A stretch of 64,000 nt of DNA from Proluteimonas luteida (GCF_021191695.1 NZ_JAIWPT010000009.1:1-64000), one strand, 5' to 3'; counted from the stretch's first letter, positions 18,453 through 27,442 are shown. The notes: generated by a model from the letters alone, not told the origin. Made by a program: numbers and translations.

Positions 18453-19046
18453 TCAAAGCGGGATGTCGCTGCGGCTGCCGAACGCGTGCGACAGCGTGCC
18501 GCGATCGACGTATTCCAGTTCGCCGCCGAGCGGCAGGCCGTGCGCCGGCCGGCTCGGGCGCACGCCGTGCTGGCGGGCGATCTGCGCGAGGTAGTGCGCG
18601 GTCGCCTCGCCCTCGACCGTCGGGTTGGTGGCGATGATCAGCTCCTGCACCTCGCCTTCGGCCAGCCGCGCGGCCAGCAGGTCGAGGCCGAGCTCGCGCG
18701 GGCCGATGCCGTCGAGCGGACTCAGCCGCCCCTGCAGCACGAAGTACAGCCCGCGGAATCCGGTCGCCTGCTCGATCGCCAGGCGGTCGGCCGGCGACTC
18801 GACCACGCACAGCAGCTGCCGGTCGCGGCCGCTGTTGCCGCAGGTCGCGCAGACCACGGTCTCGCTGAAATCGCGGCAGCGCTGGCAGTGGCCGATCTTC
18901 TCGATCGCCTCGGCCAACGCGGCGGCCAGCCGCGCGCCGCCGTCGCGTTCGCGCTCGAGCACGTGGTAGGCCATGCGCTGCGCCGATTTCTGGCCGACGC
19001 CGGGCAGCACGCGGAACGCGTCGATCAGTTGTTCGAGCAGGGACAC
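18453..19046 (-). CDS. recR: Recombination mediator RecR
   Basis: A 197-residue RecFOR-pathway protein that, with RecO, loads RecA onto SSB-coated gaps. The N-terminal helix-hairpin-helix [14 protein letters not shown] is followed by the C4 zinc finger (CQRC and CATC pairs near residues 54 and 67) and the Toprim motif CVVESPAD. The C-terminus SDIPL is usual. It follows ybaB in the conserved dnaX-ybaB-recR order. The partner gene recO is also in this window, at 61274-61993. Confidence 0.97.
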   Translation of the reverse strand: MSLLEQLIDAFRVLPGVGQKSAQRMAYHVLERERDGGARLAAALAEAIEKIGHCQRCRDFSETVVCATCGNSGRDRQLLCVVESPADRLAIEQATGFRGLYFVLQGRLSPLDGIGPRELGLDLLAARLAEGEVQELIIATNPTVEGEATAHYLAQIARQHGVRPSRPAHGLPLGGELEYVDRGTLSHAFGSRSDIPL

Positions 19047-19160
19047 GGGGACGTGATTGGCAATTCGTGATGACCGGACATTCGTCCGTTGACGACCGTG
19101 ATGGGCAAAGAACTAGAGGAGATCCGGCTGGCGCCTGTTCCAGTCACCGATCACGGCACT

Positions 19161-19484
19161 TCAGAACGGCAGCTTCATGCCGGGCGGCAGCGGCATGCCG
19201 GCGGTCGCACCGGCCATGCGCGACTTCGATTCGGCATCGATCTTGTTGGACGCGTCGTTGAACGCCGCCGCGACCAGATCCTCGGCCATTTCCGGATCGG
19301 CCAGCACGCTGGGGTCGATCCGCACCTTGCGGCACTCCTTGTTGCCGGTCAGGGTCACGCTGACCATGCCGCCGCCGGCGCTGCCGGTGACTTCCAGGCT
19401 GGCAAGCTCCTGCTGCACGCGCTGCATGTTCTCCTGCATCTTCTGCGCCTGCTGCATCAACTGGGCGATGTTTCCACGCATCAT
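19161..19484 (-). CDS. ybaB: YbaB/EbfC nucleoid-associated protein
   Basis: A 107-residue DNA-binding protein. Features: the N-terminal amphipathic helix [19 protein letters not shown], the glycine-rich turn [12 protein letters not shown], and the C-terminal Gly/Met/Pro tail [10 protein letters not shown]. Start at 19482-19484 overlaps the dnaX stop by 4 bases; an AAGGAA ribosome binding site lies within the end of dnaX. Members bind DNA as tweezers-like dimers and are almost always beside dnaX and recR, as here. Confidence 0.96.
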   Translation of the reverse strand: MMRGNIAQLMQQAQKMQENMQRVQQELASLEVTGSAGGGMVSVTLTGNKECRKVRIDPSVLADPEMAEDLVAAAFNDASNKIDAESKSRMAGATAGMPLPPGMKLPF

Positions 19485-21286
19485 GGGGTTCCTTGTTCGT
19501 CGTAGGGGCGAATGGAATCCGGCACGAGTCTGGCGCCCTGCTGCGACATCAGGCGCTGCACGTCCGGATCGGAAAGAAATGCGGTTTCGGCCGCCGACTG
19601 GCGCGCCTCGCGGTCGCGCGCGTTGCGCTCGTGCAGGGTCGGCACCGCGCCGGCCGCGGCGGCCTCGAAGCGGATCTGCACCGCGCCGCCGAGCGGGCCG
19701 GCCAGCGCCTTCGCCAGCTGCTCGACCATGATCGGTGCCTTCAGGTGGTCGTCGGAGGCCGGCAGCGCCAGCTTCAGCACGCCGTCGTCGAACGCGACGA
19801 ACGCGGCGCTTGCGGCCAGTTCGCGTACCGGTCCGCGCAGCGGAAGTCCGGCGACGAGGTCGAGCCAGCCATGCGCGTCGAGCTGCACGGCCGCGCACGC
19901 CGGCGCCGCGGAAGGCGCGGGCTGTGGCGGCTTGCGCGGCGGCGCGGGCTCGGCCGCGGATGTCGGCGCCTCGGGTTGACCGCGGCCAGGTGGCAAGGAT
20001 GCCGGCGTCGCCTCGTGCAGCGACGGCGGCGGCGCCCGGCCCGGATCGGGCGCTGCCGGTGCCGGCGCCGGCGCCGATGCCGACGGATGCGCGGCCTGGG
20101 CCAGCGCCGCGCGCGCGGCGGCCGCGCCGCTGCGGCCCGGGCTCGGCGACTCGGCCTGGCCGCCCTGCGGCGACGGCGTGCCGGCCGCGGCTGCGGCGGG
20201 ACGGAACGCGAGCATGCGCAGCAGCGTCATCTCGAAGCCGGCGCGCGGGCTCGGTGCCAGTGCGATGTCGCGGCGGCCATTGAGCGCCATCTGGTACCAC
20301 AGCTGCACGACCTCGGGACGGACCGCGTCGGCGATCCCGTCGACATCGACGCCATCGGCTTCGATGCCGACCTCCGGCACCAGCTGCCGCACCTGGATGC
20401 GGTGCAGCGCCTCCGACACCGCCTCCAGCACGCCCGACCAGTCCGGCGAGAACTCGGCCAGCGTCGCGATCTCGGCCATCAGCTGCGCGCCGTCGCCGGC
20501 GGACAGCGCCGCTAGCAGGGCGCCCACGCGGGTACGGTCGACGCTGCCGAGCATCGTCGCCACCGCCGCGTCGCCCAGCGCCCCGCCCTCGCCGCCCGCG
20601 CCGGTATAGGCGATCGCCTGGTCGAGCAGCGACAGGCCGTCGCGCAGGCTGCCGTCGGCGGCCTTCGACAGCTGGCGGATCGCGCCCGGCTCGGCGGCGA
20701 TGCCCTCGGCCTCCAGGATGCGCGTCATCTGGCCCTGGATCTGCTGTTCGTCCAGCCGCTTGAGGTTGAACTGCAGACAGCGCGAGAGCACGGTCACCGG
20801 CAGTTTCTGCGGATCGGTCGTCGCCAGCAGGAACTTCACGTGCCCCGGCGGCTCCTCCAGCGTCTTGAGCAGCGCGTTGAACGCCGACTTCGACAGCATG
20901 TGCACTTCGTCGATCAGGTAGACCTTCACCCGGCCGCGCGAGGGCATGTACTGGGCGTTGTCGATCAGCTCGCGCACGTCGTCGACGCCGGTGTTGCTGG
21001 CCGCGTCGATCTCCAGCAGGTCGATGTAGCGGCCGGCGTCGATCGCCTTGCAGGTCTCGCACTCGCCGCAGGGATCGGACGAGGTGCCGCGCTCGCAGTT
21101 CAGGCTCTTGGCGAAGATCCGCGCGATCGTGGTCTTGCCGACGCCGCGGGTGCCGGTGAACAGGAAGGCGTGGTGGACCCGTCCGGTCTCCAGCGCATTG
21201 GTCAGCGCGCGGACCACGTGCTCCTGTCCGACCAGCTCGGCAAACCGCTTGGGGCGCCACTTGCGGGCGAGGACGAGATAGGACAT
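19481..21286 (-). CDS. dnaX: DNA polymerase III subunits tau/gamma
   Basis: Clamp-loader ATPase, 601 residues from [18 protein letters not shown]. Walker [12 protein letters not shown] near residue 45, the zinc module with cysteines in [14 protein letters not shown], Walker B LIDEVHML and sensor 1 [16 protein letters not shown]. After the AAA+ and collar domains comes a Pro/Ala-rich linker (about 365-470), then the tau-specific C-terminal domain. The open frame continues upstream into the tRNA-trailer repeats, but that extension has no similarity to DnaX. No obvious slippery heptamer was noticed. Confidence 0.96.
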   Translation of the reverse strand: MSYLVLARKWRPKRFAELVGQEHVVRALTNALETGRVHHAFLFTGTRGVGKTTIARIFAKSLNCERGTSSDPCGECETCKAIDAGRYIDLLEIDAASNTGVDDVRELIDNAQYMPSRGRVKVYLIDEVHMLSKSAFNALLKTLEEPPGHVKFLLATTDPQKLPVTVLSRCLQFNLKRLDEQQIQGQMTRILEAEGIAAEPGAIRQLSKAADGSLRDGLSLLDQAIAYTGAGGEGGALGDAAVATMLGSVDRTRVGALLAALSAGDGAQLMAEIATLAEFSPDWSGVLEAVSEALHRIQVRQLVPEVGIEADGVDVDGIADAVRPEVVQLWYQMALNGRRDIALAPSPRAGFEMTLLRMLAFRPAAAAAGTPSPQGGQAESPSPGRSGAAAARAALAQAAHPSASAPAPAPAAPDPGRAPPPSLHEATPASLPPGRGQPEAPTSAAEPAPPRKPPQPAPSAAPACAAVQLDAHGWLDLVAGLPLRGPVRELAASAAFVAFDDGVLKLALPASDDHLKAPIMVEQLAKALAGPLGGAVQIRFEAAAAGAVPTLHERNARDREARQSAAETAFLSDPDVQRLMSQQGARLVPDSIRPYDEQGTP

Positions 21287-21419
21287 CCGGCTATTCTGCC
21301 ACGGCTGTCCAGTGGTTCCGTTGCGGGTGGAGGCGAGGCGGCGTCGAACGCGGCATCCTTTTTCCGACAAAGGCGGATGGTCCCGGCACACCAGCTGAAC
21401 GGAGGCGCCGTCGAGCCCT

Positions 21420-21905
21420 GCACGGTGCCCGGAATCGCTCCGGGCGAATCTGTCGAACCGGGTGGGTGCGTTTCCCCCTCTCTCCGCCAGAAACGCGAAA
21501 CGCCCCTTGCGGGGCGCTCTCGAAATCACGGATGAAATCGCGACCCGGACGCCTGACGGGGGATTGACTCGGGCCATCCATGGCCCTCGCCCCTGCGGGG
21601 CAGCCTGCGGCTGTCCAGATTCGCTCCCGGCGAATCTGTCGAACCGGGTGTTCTCATCAAACTCCCCTCTCTCCGCCAGAAACGCGAAACGCCCCTTGCG
21701 GGGCGCTTTCGAAATCACGGATGAAATCGCGACCCGGACGCCTGACGGGGGATTGACTCGGGCCATCCATGGCCCTCGCCCCTGCGGGGCAGCCTGCGGC
21801 TGTCCAGATCGGCAGTCCTGCCGATCTGTCGAACCCGCGCGGGTGCGTTCACCCCCTCTCTCCGCCAGAAACGCGAAACGCCCCTTTCGGGGCGCTTCGC
21901 GTTTC
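21420..21905 (-). repeat. 189-bp tandem hairpin repeat array in the tRNA-Ser trailer
   Basis: Two nearly identical units and a partial third lie directly downstream of tRNA-Ser. The shared block (cccctctctccgcc...) begins at 21475, 21664 and 21853, exactly 189 bases apart. About 150 bases of units 1 and 2 differ at one position. Each full unit reads as a chain of small stems: a variable stem, CAGCC/GGCTG, CCCC/GGGG, GGGCCAT/ATGGCCC and a terminator-like GCCCC/GGGGC. The first stem changes on both arms together between copies (AGATTCGC/GGCGAATCT against AGATCGGC/GCCGATCT). Each copy also carries a segment complementary to the tRNA 3' end. The rest of the dnaX-tRNA gap (21287-21419) holds nothing recognised. 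Confidence 0.85.
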
Positions 21906-21923
21906 TGGCGGAGAGAGGGGGAT
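21852..21923 (-). terminator. Extended tRNA-Ser trailer hairpin with terminator core
   Basis: An inverted repeat of about 33 bases with a 3-base centre; one mismatch near the middle is tolerated. Its core (GCCCCGAAAGGGGC then TTTCGCGTTT, leftward) is a typical xanthomonad tRNA terminator. The outer part of one arm is the 3' end of tRNA-Ser itself (acceptor strand, CCA and part of the T arm), so the trailer can pair with the mature tRNA end. Confidence 0.8.
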
Positions 21924-21998
21924 TCGAACCCCCGAAGCGCGGTTTAGACGCTTACACACTTTCCAGGCGTGCTCCTTCAACCACTCGGACACCTCTCC
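21906..21998 (-). tRNA. tRNA-Ser(GGA)
   Basis: A 93-base class II tRNA with encoded CCA (21906-21908). The acceptor stem GGAGAGG pairs with CCTCTCC, the T loop GGTTCGAATCC is canonical, and a long variable arm marks it as Ser. The anticodon loop CTGGAAA gives GGA (complement at 21962-21964), reading UCC/UCU. It is transcribed leftward, followed by the trailer hairpin and the repeat array. Confidence 0.97.
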
Positions 21999-22166
21999 TG
22001 AACCTGTCCCGGCGGGCCCTGCGGGCACGACACAGCGGCAGGCCGCTGCGGGCCGGCCATTCTATCCGCGGGCGGTCGGGGCCACAAGGAACCGCAGGGG
22101 CGCGAGGTTGCAAGGCGGAAGCCAGGGCGCACACCCCATCCGATAGGCGCCGCCGCGATCGCCTGC

Positions 22167-22172
22167 TAGAAT
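22167..22172 (+). promoter_or_regulatory. -10 element of the SRP RNA gene
   Basis: TAGAAT about 65 bases before the mature SRP RNA 5' end; no convincing -35 is visible. The transcript would start near 22180 and need 5' processing, as is usual for 4.5S RNA. Confidence 0.4.
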
Positions 22173-22234
22173 CCGCGTCCCCGCCGGCGGCACGCGGCAA
22201 GGGACCGGGCGCAAGCGCTGGTGCGAGTCTCCAT

Positions 22235-22342
22235 GGTGGCCCCGTCGGCCCCTCGCGACGCTAGACCGAAAATCCCGCCAGGGCCGGAAGGCAGCAACGG
22301 TATCGGTCGATGCGGGCGCCGAGGTCAGTCGGCGGGGCCATC
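22235..22342 (+). ncRNA. ffs: Signal recognition particle RNA (4.5S)
   Basis: The Ffh-binding domain IV is clear: CCGCCAGGGCCGGAAGGCAG with a GGAA tetraloop, followed by CAACGG. The ends GGTGGCCCCG (22235) and CGGGGCCATC (ending 22342) pair to close a single long hairpin of about 108 bases, the gammaproteobacterial small form. It works with Ffh and FtsY in co-translational targeting to the inner membrane. Ends are estimated from pairing to within a few bases. Confidence 0.9.
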
Positions 22343-22482
22343 GCCATTGCAGGCACCTCCAGATTCAGGTCCTGCAGCCATCCATGGCGCAGCTCTTGTG
22401 ACTTCCGGGCCGGCCTGCCCGGCCATCCGTGGCCGGGCGTTCATGGCGATGCGCGCCAGTGGCGCGCAAACATCGCCACTCA

Positions 22483-22556
22483 CCCGCCAGGGCCGGAAGG
22501 CAGCAACGGTATCGGTCGATGCGGGCGCCGAGGTCAGTTAGCGGGCCATCGCCATT
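22483..22556 (+). pseudogene. Partial duplicate of the SRP RNA 3' half
   Basis: Seventy-four bases match 22274-22348 of the SRP RNA with two substitutions and one deletion, keeping the complete domain IV hairpin and tetraloop. The 5' half is absent. Upstream sequence ATGGCGATG (22443-22451) can pair with CATCGCCAT (22547-22555), so an SRP-like closed hairpin could still form if transcribed; a competing local hairpin also uses that upstream arm. The bases between the copies (22349-22482) hold several GC stems and no gene. Confidence 0.8.
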
Positions 22557-22590
22557 TCGCAGCCATCGCCATGCGCCATGCCGGCCTGGC

Positions 22591-25470
22591 TCACGACGCG
22601 CACGCGGCCTCGGCGGCGATCGCCGGACATGGCCGGCCGTACAGGAAGCCCTGCCCGTACTGGCAGCCCAGGCCGGCCAGCAGTTCGCGTTGCTGCACGG
22701 TCTCGACGCCCTCGGCGATCGTGTCGATGCCCAGCGTGCCCGCCAGCGCGAGGATCGCGCGGACCAGCGCCAGGCTTTCGGCATGCATCTCGCTGCCCAG
22801 GCCGATGACGAAGCTCTGGTCGATCTTCAGTGCCTGGATCGGGAACCGGTGCAGGTACGACAGGGCCGAGAATCCGGTCCCGAAATCATCCAGCAATGCC
22901 ATCACGCCGCGCTCGCGCAGCGTCCTGAGCATGCGCAGCGCACGAGGGGCGTCATCGAGCAGCGCGATCTCGGTGATCTCGATCCGCAGCCGCTCCGGGT
23001 CGGCGCCGGCCTCGTCGATCAACTGCAGCAGGCGCTCGACGAAATCGTCGGAGCGGAAGTGCCGCGGCGAGACGTTGATCGACACGTAGCCGGGACAGTC
23101 CGACGCGGTCATCCGGTGGATGACCTTGCGGTACATCAGCCAGTCGACCTGCTCGATCAGCCCGCTGTCCTCGCCCACGCCGATGAAGTCGGTCGGGTAC
23201 AGCGTGCCGTGCAGTTCGTGCTGCCAGCGCAGCAGGGCCTCGTGGCCGACGACCGCGCCATCGGCCAGCCGCACGATCGGCTGGAAATGCGGTTCGAACG
23301 CATCCTGCAGGATCGCGCGCCGCAGGTCGGCCTCCAGGTCCAGCAGCCGCGTCGCCTCGGCGCGCATCTGCTCGTCGAAGCGCTCGCTGCGGTCGCGGCC
23401 ACAGGCCTTGGCCCGGTACATCGCGGCGTCGGCATCGCGCAGCAGGCCGTCGCCGACCGCGTAGTCGGGGTGCGACATCGCGATGCCGATGCTCGCCGAG
23501 GGATACAGCTCGCGTCCGGCGACCCACATCGGCCGGGCCAGCGTGGACAGGATCGCGTCGGCCATCGCCTCGGCGACCGCCGGATCGTCGACCCCACCGA
23601 GCATCAGCGCGAACTCGTCGCCGCCCAGCCGGGCGACGATGTCGTCCGGGCCGAGCAGCGCCGAGATGCGCTTGCCGGTCTCCACCAGCATCGCGTCGCC
23701 GGCCGCATGGCCGACGCTGTCGTTGACCAGCTTGAAGCGGTCCAGGTCGAGGAACAGCACCGCGAACGGCGTGGTGGTGCCGTCCTCGCCGGGCGCCAGC
23801 GCGGCGTTCATGCGTTCGAGGAACTGCACCCGGTTCGGCAACCCGGTCAGCGGATCGTGGCGCGCCTGGTGCACGAGGCGCTGCTGCGCGCGCACGCGCT
23901 CACCGATCTGCGCGCGCAGTTCGCGGTTGGCGTTCTCCAACTCGCGGGTGCGCGCCTCGACCCGGAACTCCAGTTCGGTATGCGCCGCTTTCAGGGCATC
24001 CTGCGCGCGCTTGCGGTCCAGCGCGCTGTCGATGTGCTGGGCGACGAACACCAGCAGTTCCTGGTCGCTGGCCGCGAACGCGATGTCGGGGTCGTAGCTC
24101 TGCACCGCGATCACCCCGACCGGCCGTGCATCGCGCATCAGCGGCACGCCCAGCCAGCAATGCGCGTGGCTGCCGCGACTGCGCAGCTCGCCGCAGGATT
24201 CGAGCATCAGGATGCCCTCGCGCCGCGCCAGCAACGGCTGGCCGCTGGCGATGACGTATTCGGTCAGGCCGTTGGAACGCTTGCGTGCCCGGCGCACGGC
24301 ATCGCGTTCGTCGACCGAGTACGGGAACTCGATGCGCGTGCCGTCCGCCGACAGCATCGCGATGTAGAAATTCCGCGCGTACAGCAGCTCGCCGATGATG
24401 GCGTGCAGGTCGGCATAGAAGCGTTCGAGGCTGCCCGCCGCGACCGACAGCTCGCTGATCCGGTACAGGGCACCCTGCAGGCGCCCGGCACGCGCGCGCT
24501 CGACGATCTGCGCCTGCAGGTCGGTGTTGGCCTCCTGCAGCTCCAGCGTGCGCGCCGCGACCCGGCGCTCGAGTTCCGTATGCGCCTGCTTGCGGTCGAG
24601 GGCGGTCAGGATGTGCTGGGCGACGAACTCCAGCAACGCGCGATCCTCGTGGCTGTAGCGGTCGGGCTGGTCGTAGCTCTGCACGACGATCGCGCCGCAG
24701 ACGCGGCCGTCGCGGCGCAGCGGCACGCCGAGCCAGTCGGCGCTGTCGGGGCCGTGCACGGGATCGGTCTCGACGTCGTGCGCCATCCGCAATGCGGCCG
24801 ACGGCCCCAGCATCGGCTGGCCATGGCGCAGCAACGCGATCGTCAGGCTGTTGGGCATCTCGCTGACGTGCAGCTCCTGGTCCGGGTCGGCCACCCAGGG
24901 ATCGCGCTCGTCGACGAAATACAGGAACCGCAGGCGCTCGCGCAGGTCGTCGTACAGCACGATGTAGAAATTCTTCGCGGTGGTCAGGCGGTCGACGACC
25001 GCGTGGATCCGCACCAGCACCTCGCGCATCTCCAGCGCGGAACTGGCGAGATTGGCGATCTCGTACAGCGCCTGCTGCAGGCGCTCGGAGCGGCGCAGCG
25101 ATTCGAGCCGCTGCGCCGAGCGCGCGCCATCGAGGGCCATCGCGGCCGATATCGCTGCGAGCTCCGCCCAGGCCTCGGCGGCAGCACGACCGGCAGCCCC
25201 GTGCGCATCGAAAACGATCGCAAGCCGCGCGTCGTCGAGCCTGACATCGCGGATACCGGATGCCGCGGCGTCCATGTCCCCGTCGAGACGCTCGCTGGCC
25301 TTCCCGCGCAACGCCAGGTCCGCGTCCCCGGAACAGACCCCGTCTTCGCCCAGCACCGCGCAACGCCAGGCCACGGCCACCCGGACCCCTGGCGGACGGG
25401 TCGACAGGATACGCATCAGGCGTGACGCGATGTCGCCCTGATGCGGCGGGGGAAGCAGACGCGAGAACAC
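22591..25470 (-). CDS. GAF-GAF-GGDEF-EAL cyclic-di-GMP signalling protein
   Basis: A 959-residue protein. Two GAF-like sensor domains, each closed by a long helix (ending LDRKQAHTELERRVAART and LDRKRAQDALKAAHTELEF), precede a diguanylate cyclase domain with intact RLGGDEFALML, then a phosphodiesterase domain with intact EALLRW, NVSPRHF, EITE, DDFGTGFS, KIDQSF and EGVET. Both activities could therefore be real, unless GTP binding only tunes the EAL domain. The start is set at a GTG (25468-25470) with a GGGAG site 9 bases before it; an ATG 18 codons downstream is an alternative. No membrane segment, so probably cytoplasmic. Divergent from the ECF sigma gene. Confidence 0.9.
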   Translation of the reverse strand: MFSRLLPPPHQGDIASRLMRILSTRPPGVRVAVAWRCAVLGEDGVCSGDADLALRGKASERLDGDMDAAASGIRDVRLDDARLAIVFDAHGAAGRAAAEAWAELAAISAAMALDGARSAQRLESLRRSERLQQALYEIANLASSALEMREVLVRIHAVVDRLTTAKNFYIVLYDDLRERLRFLYFVDERDPWVADPDQELHVSEMPNSLTIALLRHGQPMLGPSAALRMAHDVETDPVHGPDSADWLGVPLRRDGRVCGAIVVQSYDQPDRYSHEDRALLEFVAQHILTALDRKQAHTELERRVAARTLELQEANTDLQAQIVERARAGRLQGALYRISELSVAAGSLERFYADLHAIIGELLYARNFYIAMLSADGTRIEFPYSVDERDAVRRARKRSNGLTEYVIASGQPLLARREGILMLESCGELRSRGSHAHCWLGVPLMRDARPVGVIAVQSYDPDIAFAASDQELLVFVAQHIDSALDRKRAQDALKAAHTELEFRVEARTRELENANRELRAQIGERVRAQQRLVHQARHDPLTGLPNRVQFLERMNAALAPGEDGTTTPFAVLFLDLDRFKLVNDSVGHAAGDAMLVETGKRISALLGPDDIVARLGGDEFALMLGGVDDPAVAEAMADAILSTLARPMWVAGRELYPSASIGIAMSHPDYAVGDGLLRDADAAMYRAKACGRDRSERFDEQMRAEATRLLDLEADLRRAILQDAFEPHFQPIVRLADGAVVGHEALLRWQHELHGTLYPTDFIGVGEDSGLIEQVDWLMYRKVIHRMTASDCPGYVSINVSPRHFRSDDFVERLLQLIDEAGADPERLRIEITEIALLDDAPRALRMLRTLRERGVMALLDDFGTGFSALSYLHRFPIQALKIDQSFVIGLGSEMHAESLALVRAILALAGTLGIDTIAEGVETVQQRELLAGLGCQYGQGFLYGRPCPAIAAEAACAS

Positions 25471-25673
25471 GGTGTGAGGCTCCCTGACCGCCCGATGTGC
25501 CCGTTCATCCTGACCCCATCCCCGGTCGCGGACAACCCCGATGCGACGAGTCGACCGTTTGCGCACACATGGCAGTCCATCGATCCGAGATGTCCCGGCG
25601 CTCGCGCATCGCGCGGAGGCATTGCGGGACGACAGGCTTCCCGCCTCCGGCCGCAGGCCGTAACCTGCGCGGA

Positions 25674-26240
25674 ATGAACGATGTCGCCCTCCCGCAGGAA
25701 GCGCCCAGCGATGCATCGCTGATGCTGGCCTATGCGGCCGGCGATGCCGCGGCGTTCGAGACCCTGTACCTGCGCCATCGCGACAAGCTCTACCGCTTCC
25801 TCGTGCGCCAGCTGGGCAACCGCGCGCTGGCCGAGGAGATCTTCCAGGACGTCTGGCAGCGGGTGATCGCCGCGCGGCAGGACTGGCAACCGGACGCCCT
25901 GTTCACGACCTGGCTCTACCGCATTGCCCACAATCGCCTGACCGACCACTGGCGCGCCGCGCGCCACCGGCCCGCGGCCCCGGAAGACGCCGACCTGCGG
26001 ACCGCACGCATCGTCGATCCCGGTACTCCGGAACGGCAGCTGTCGGAGTTCGAACAGCGACGACTGCTGCAACTGGCGCTCGAGGAACTGCCCGACGAAC
26101 AGCGCGAGGTGATCGTGCTGCGGCTGGAGCAGGAACTGACCCTGGAGGAAATCGGCGCGATGACCGGCGTGGGCAGGGAAACGGTGAAGTCGCGGCTGCG
26201 CTACGCGATGGACAAGCTGCGCGCGAGGCTGAGCACATGA
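25674..26240 (+). CDS. ECF-family RNA polymerase sigma factor
   Basis: 188 residues with region 2 (FETLYLRHRDKLYRFLVRQL and FTTWLYRIAHNRLTDHWRA) and region 4 (LTLEEIGAMTGVGRETVKSRL, a helix-turn-helix). It directs transcription of a stress or envelope regulon not identifiable from this window. The start ATG at 25674 has no strong ribosome binding site. The next gene overlaps by ATGA and encodes a membrane protein, the usual anti-sigma arrangement. The 200-base gap to the GGDEF-EAL gene must contain both divergent promoters. Confidence 0.92.
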   Translation: MNDVALPQEAPSDASLMLAYAAGDAAAFETLYLRHRDKLYRFLVRQLGNRALAEEIFQDVWQRVIAARQDWQPDALFTTWLYRIAHNRLTDHWRAARHRPAAPEDADLRTARIVDPGTPERQLSEFEQRRLLQLALEELPDEQREVIVLRLEQELTLEEIGAMTGVGRETVKSRLRYAMDKLRARLST

Positions 26241-27352
26241 CATCCCGTGGACACAGGCCCGAACCGCTGACGCCGGAGGAACGCGCGCTCGCCGACAGGC
26301 TGGGACGCAGCGACGCCAGCCCGCCGCCCGCGCTCGACGCGGCGATCCTCGCGGCCGCCCGTGCGGCGGTGTCGGGAGCGGCGGCGCAGCCCGGCGCGGG
26401 ACCGGAAGATGCCGGCCCGGACGCGCCCACGCCCACGTCTCCGGCGCATGCCCGCACGCCGGCACGCCGGCGGCGACGCTGGCCGGTCGGCTTCGGCATC
26501 GCCGCCTCGCTGCTGGTCGCGATCGGTGTCGCCTGGCAGCTGCGGCCGCTGCCCGAGACCCGCCCCGAGGTCTGGTCGGAGGCGCCGGAGCCGGCACCGC
26601 GGATGCAACGCGCGACAGCGATCGACGCGCCCGCGCAGCAGGACGGCCAACCGGCCGCCAACGACACCTCCGCCTCCCCGCCCTCCGATGGGCGCGGCAC
26701 CGAGGCCATGCCGGCGCCCGCTGCAATGGACGCCGCGCCAGCAGCGCAGGATGCGAGCCGCGCGCCGCCCGCCCCCCCGCCGTCGCCTGCTCCACTGGCC
26801 GCGCCGCCGCCCGCGCCTACCTTGGCGCCCGTCGCCGACACCGGCGCGACCATGGAACGCGAGGATGCACCGCGACCGCCGCGGGCTGCACGTGCCGGCA
26901 CACCGCAGGACACCGCGATCGGCCACCGGACGTCGCCGGCGCCCGCGGCATCGCCGGTCGCGGTCGGAGATCTGTCCACCGCGCCGGCTGCGTTTCCTTC
27001 GGCGCAGCGCAGCACATCCGGACGCGCGGTTTCGGAAGGCCTGGCACCCCCGCCGGCTCCCGCCGCGGCCCGGGAACGGACCGCGCAGGAAGCCGCGCGC
27101 GTGCAGGTTCCGCAGCGTCCGCCGGCGGCATCCGCGCATGCCCAGCGAGTGCCCGCCCTTCAGGACCAGGCGCCCGAGGACGAGCCGCCCGCTTCGGCCG
27201 ACTCGCCGGAGGTGCGCGACGCCTGGCTGGCACGTGTGCGCGAACTGCTGGACGCCGGCGACATCCAGGCCGCGCGCGACAGCCTGGCCGAGTTCCATCG
27301 CCGTTATCCGCAGGCCGAACTGTCGCCGGACCTGCGCGCATTGCTGGATTGA
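26237..27352 (+). CDS. Pro/Ala-rich single-pass membrane protein, probable anti-sigma factor
   Basis: 371 residues, translationally coupled to the ECF sigma gene. An N-terminal cytoplasmic part (1-75) ends in a basic stretch ARRRRRWP, followed by one membrane helix (GFGIAASLLVAIGVAWQL). A long low-complexity Pro/Ala-rich stalk (about 100-310) leads to a helical C-terminal domain (RDAWLARVRELLDAGDIQAA) that resembles a small repeat or tetratricopeptide unit. No canonical anti-sigma zinc motif is visible, so the role rests on position and topology. Confidence 0.75.
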   Translation: MTSRGHRPEPLTPEERALADRLGRSDASPPPALDAAILAAARAAVSGAAAQPGAGPEDAGPDAPTPTSPAHARTPARRRRRWPVGFGIAASLLVAIGVAWQLRPLPETRPEVWSEAPEPAPRMQRATAIDAPAQQDGQPAANDTSASPPSDGRGTEAMPAPAAMDAAPAAQDASRAPPAPPPSPAPLAAPPPAPTLAPVADTGATMEREDAPRPPRAARAGTPQDTAIGHRTSPAPAASPVAVGDLSTAPAAFPSAQRSTSGRAVSEGLAPPPAPAAARERTAQEAARVQVPQRPPAASAHAQRVPALQDQAPEDEPPASADSPEVRDAWLARVRELLDAGDIQAARDSLAEFHRRYPQAELSPDLRALLD

Positions 27353-27442
27353 GCGCGTGACCGGGAATCGCCGACGCACGCGTGCCCCCGCCCGGCCGCA
27401 ATCCCGCGGCGGTCGCCGCCCGTCCACAGCGCGTTGATCCGG

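Noticed and set aside
21287..21766. Upstream extension of dnaX in frame with the repeats, suggesting a repeat-encoded N-terminal domain
   Set aside because: The 63-codon period and open frame are attractive, but DnaX homologues begin at [10 protein letters not shown], the extension varies with the repeats and crosses terminator hairpins.
21462..21947. 161-residue open frame on the plus strand across the tRNA trailer repeats, ending in RREGDSNPRS
   Set aside because: It is a translation of repeat DNA and of the complement of tRNA-Ser. Such strings are frequent false annotations next to tRNA genes.
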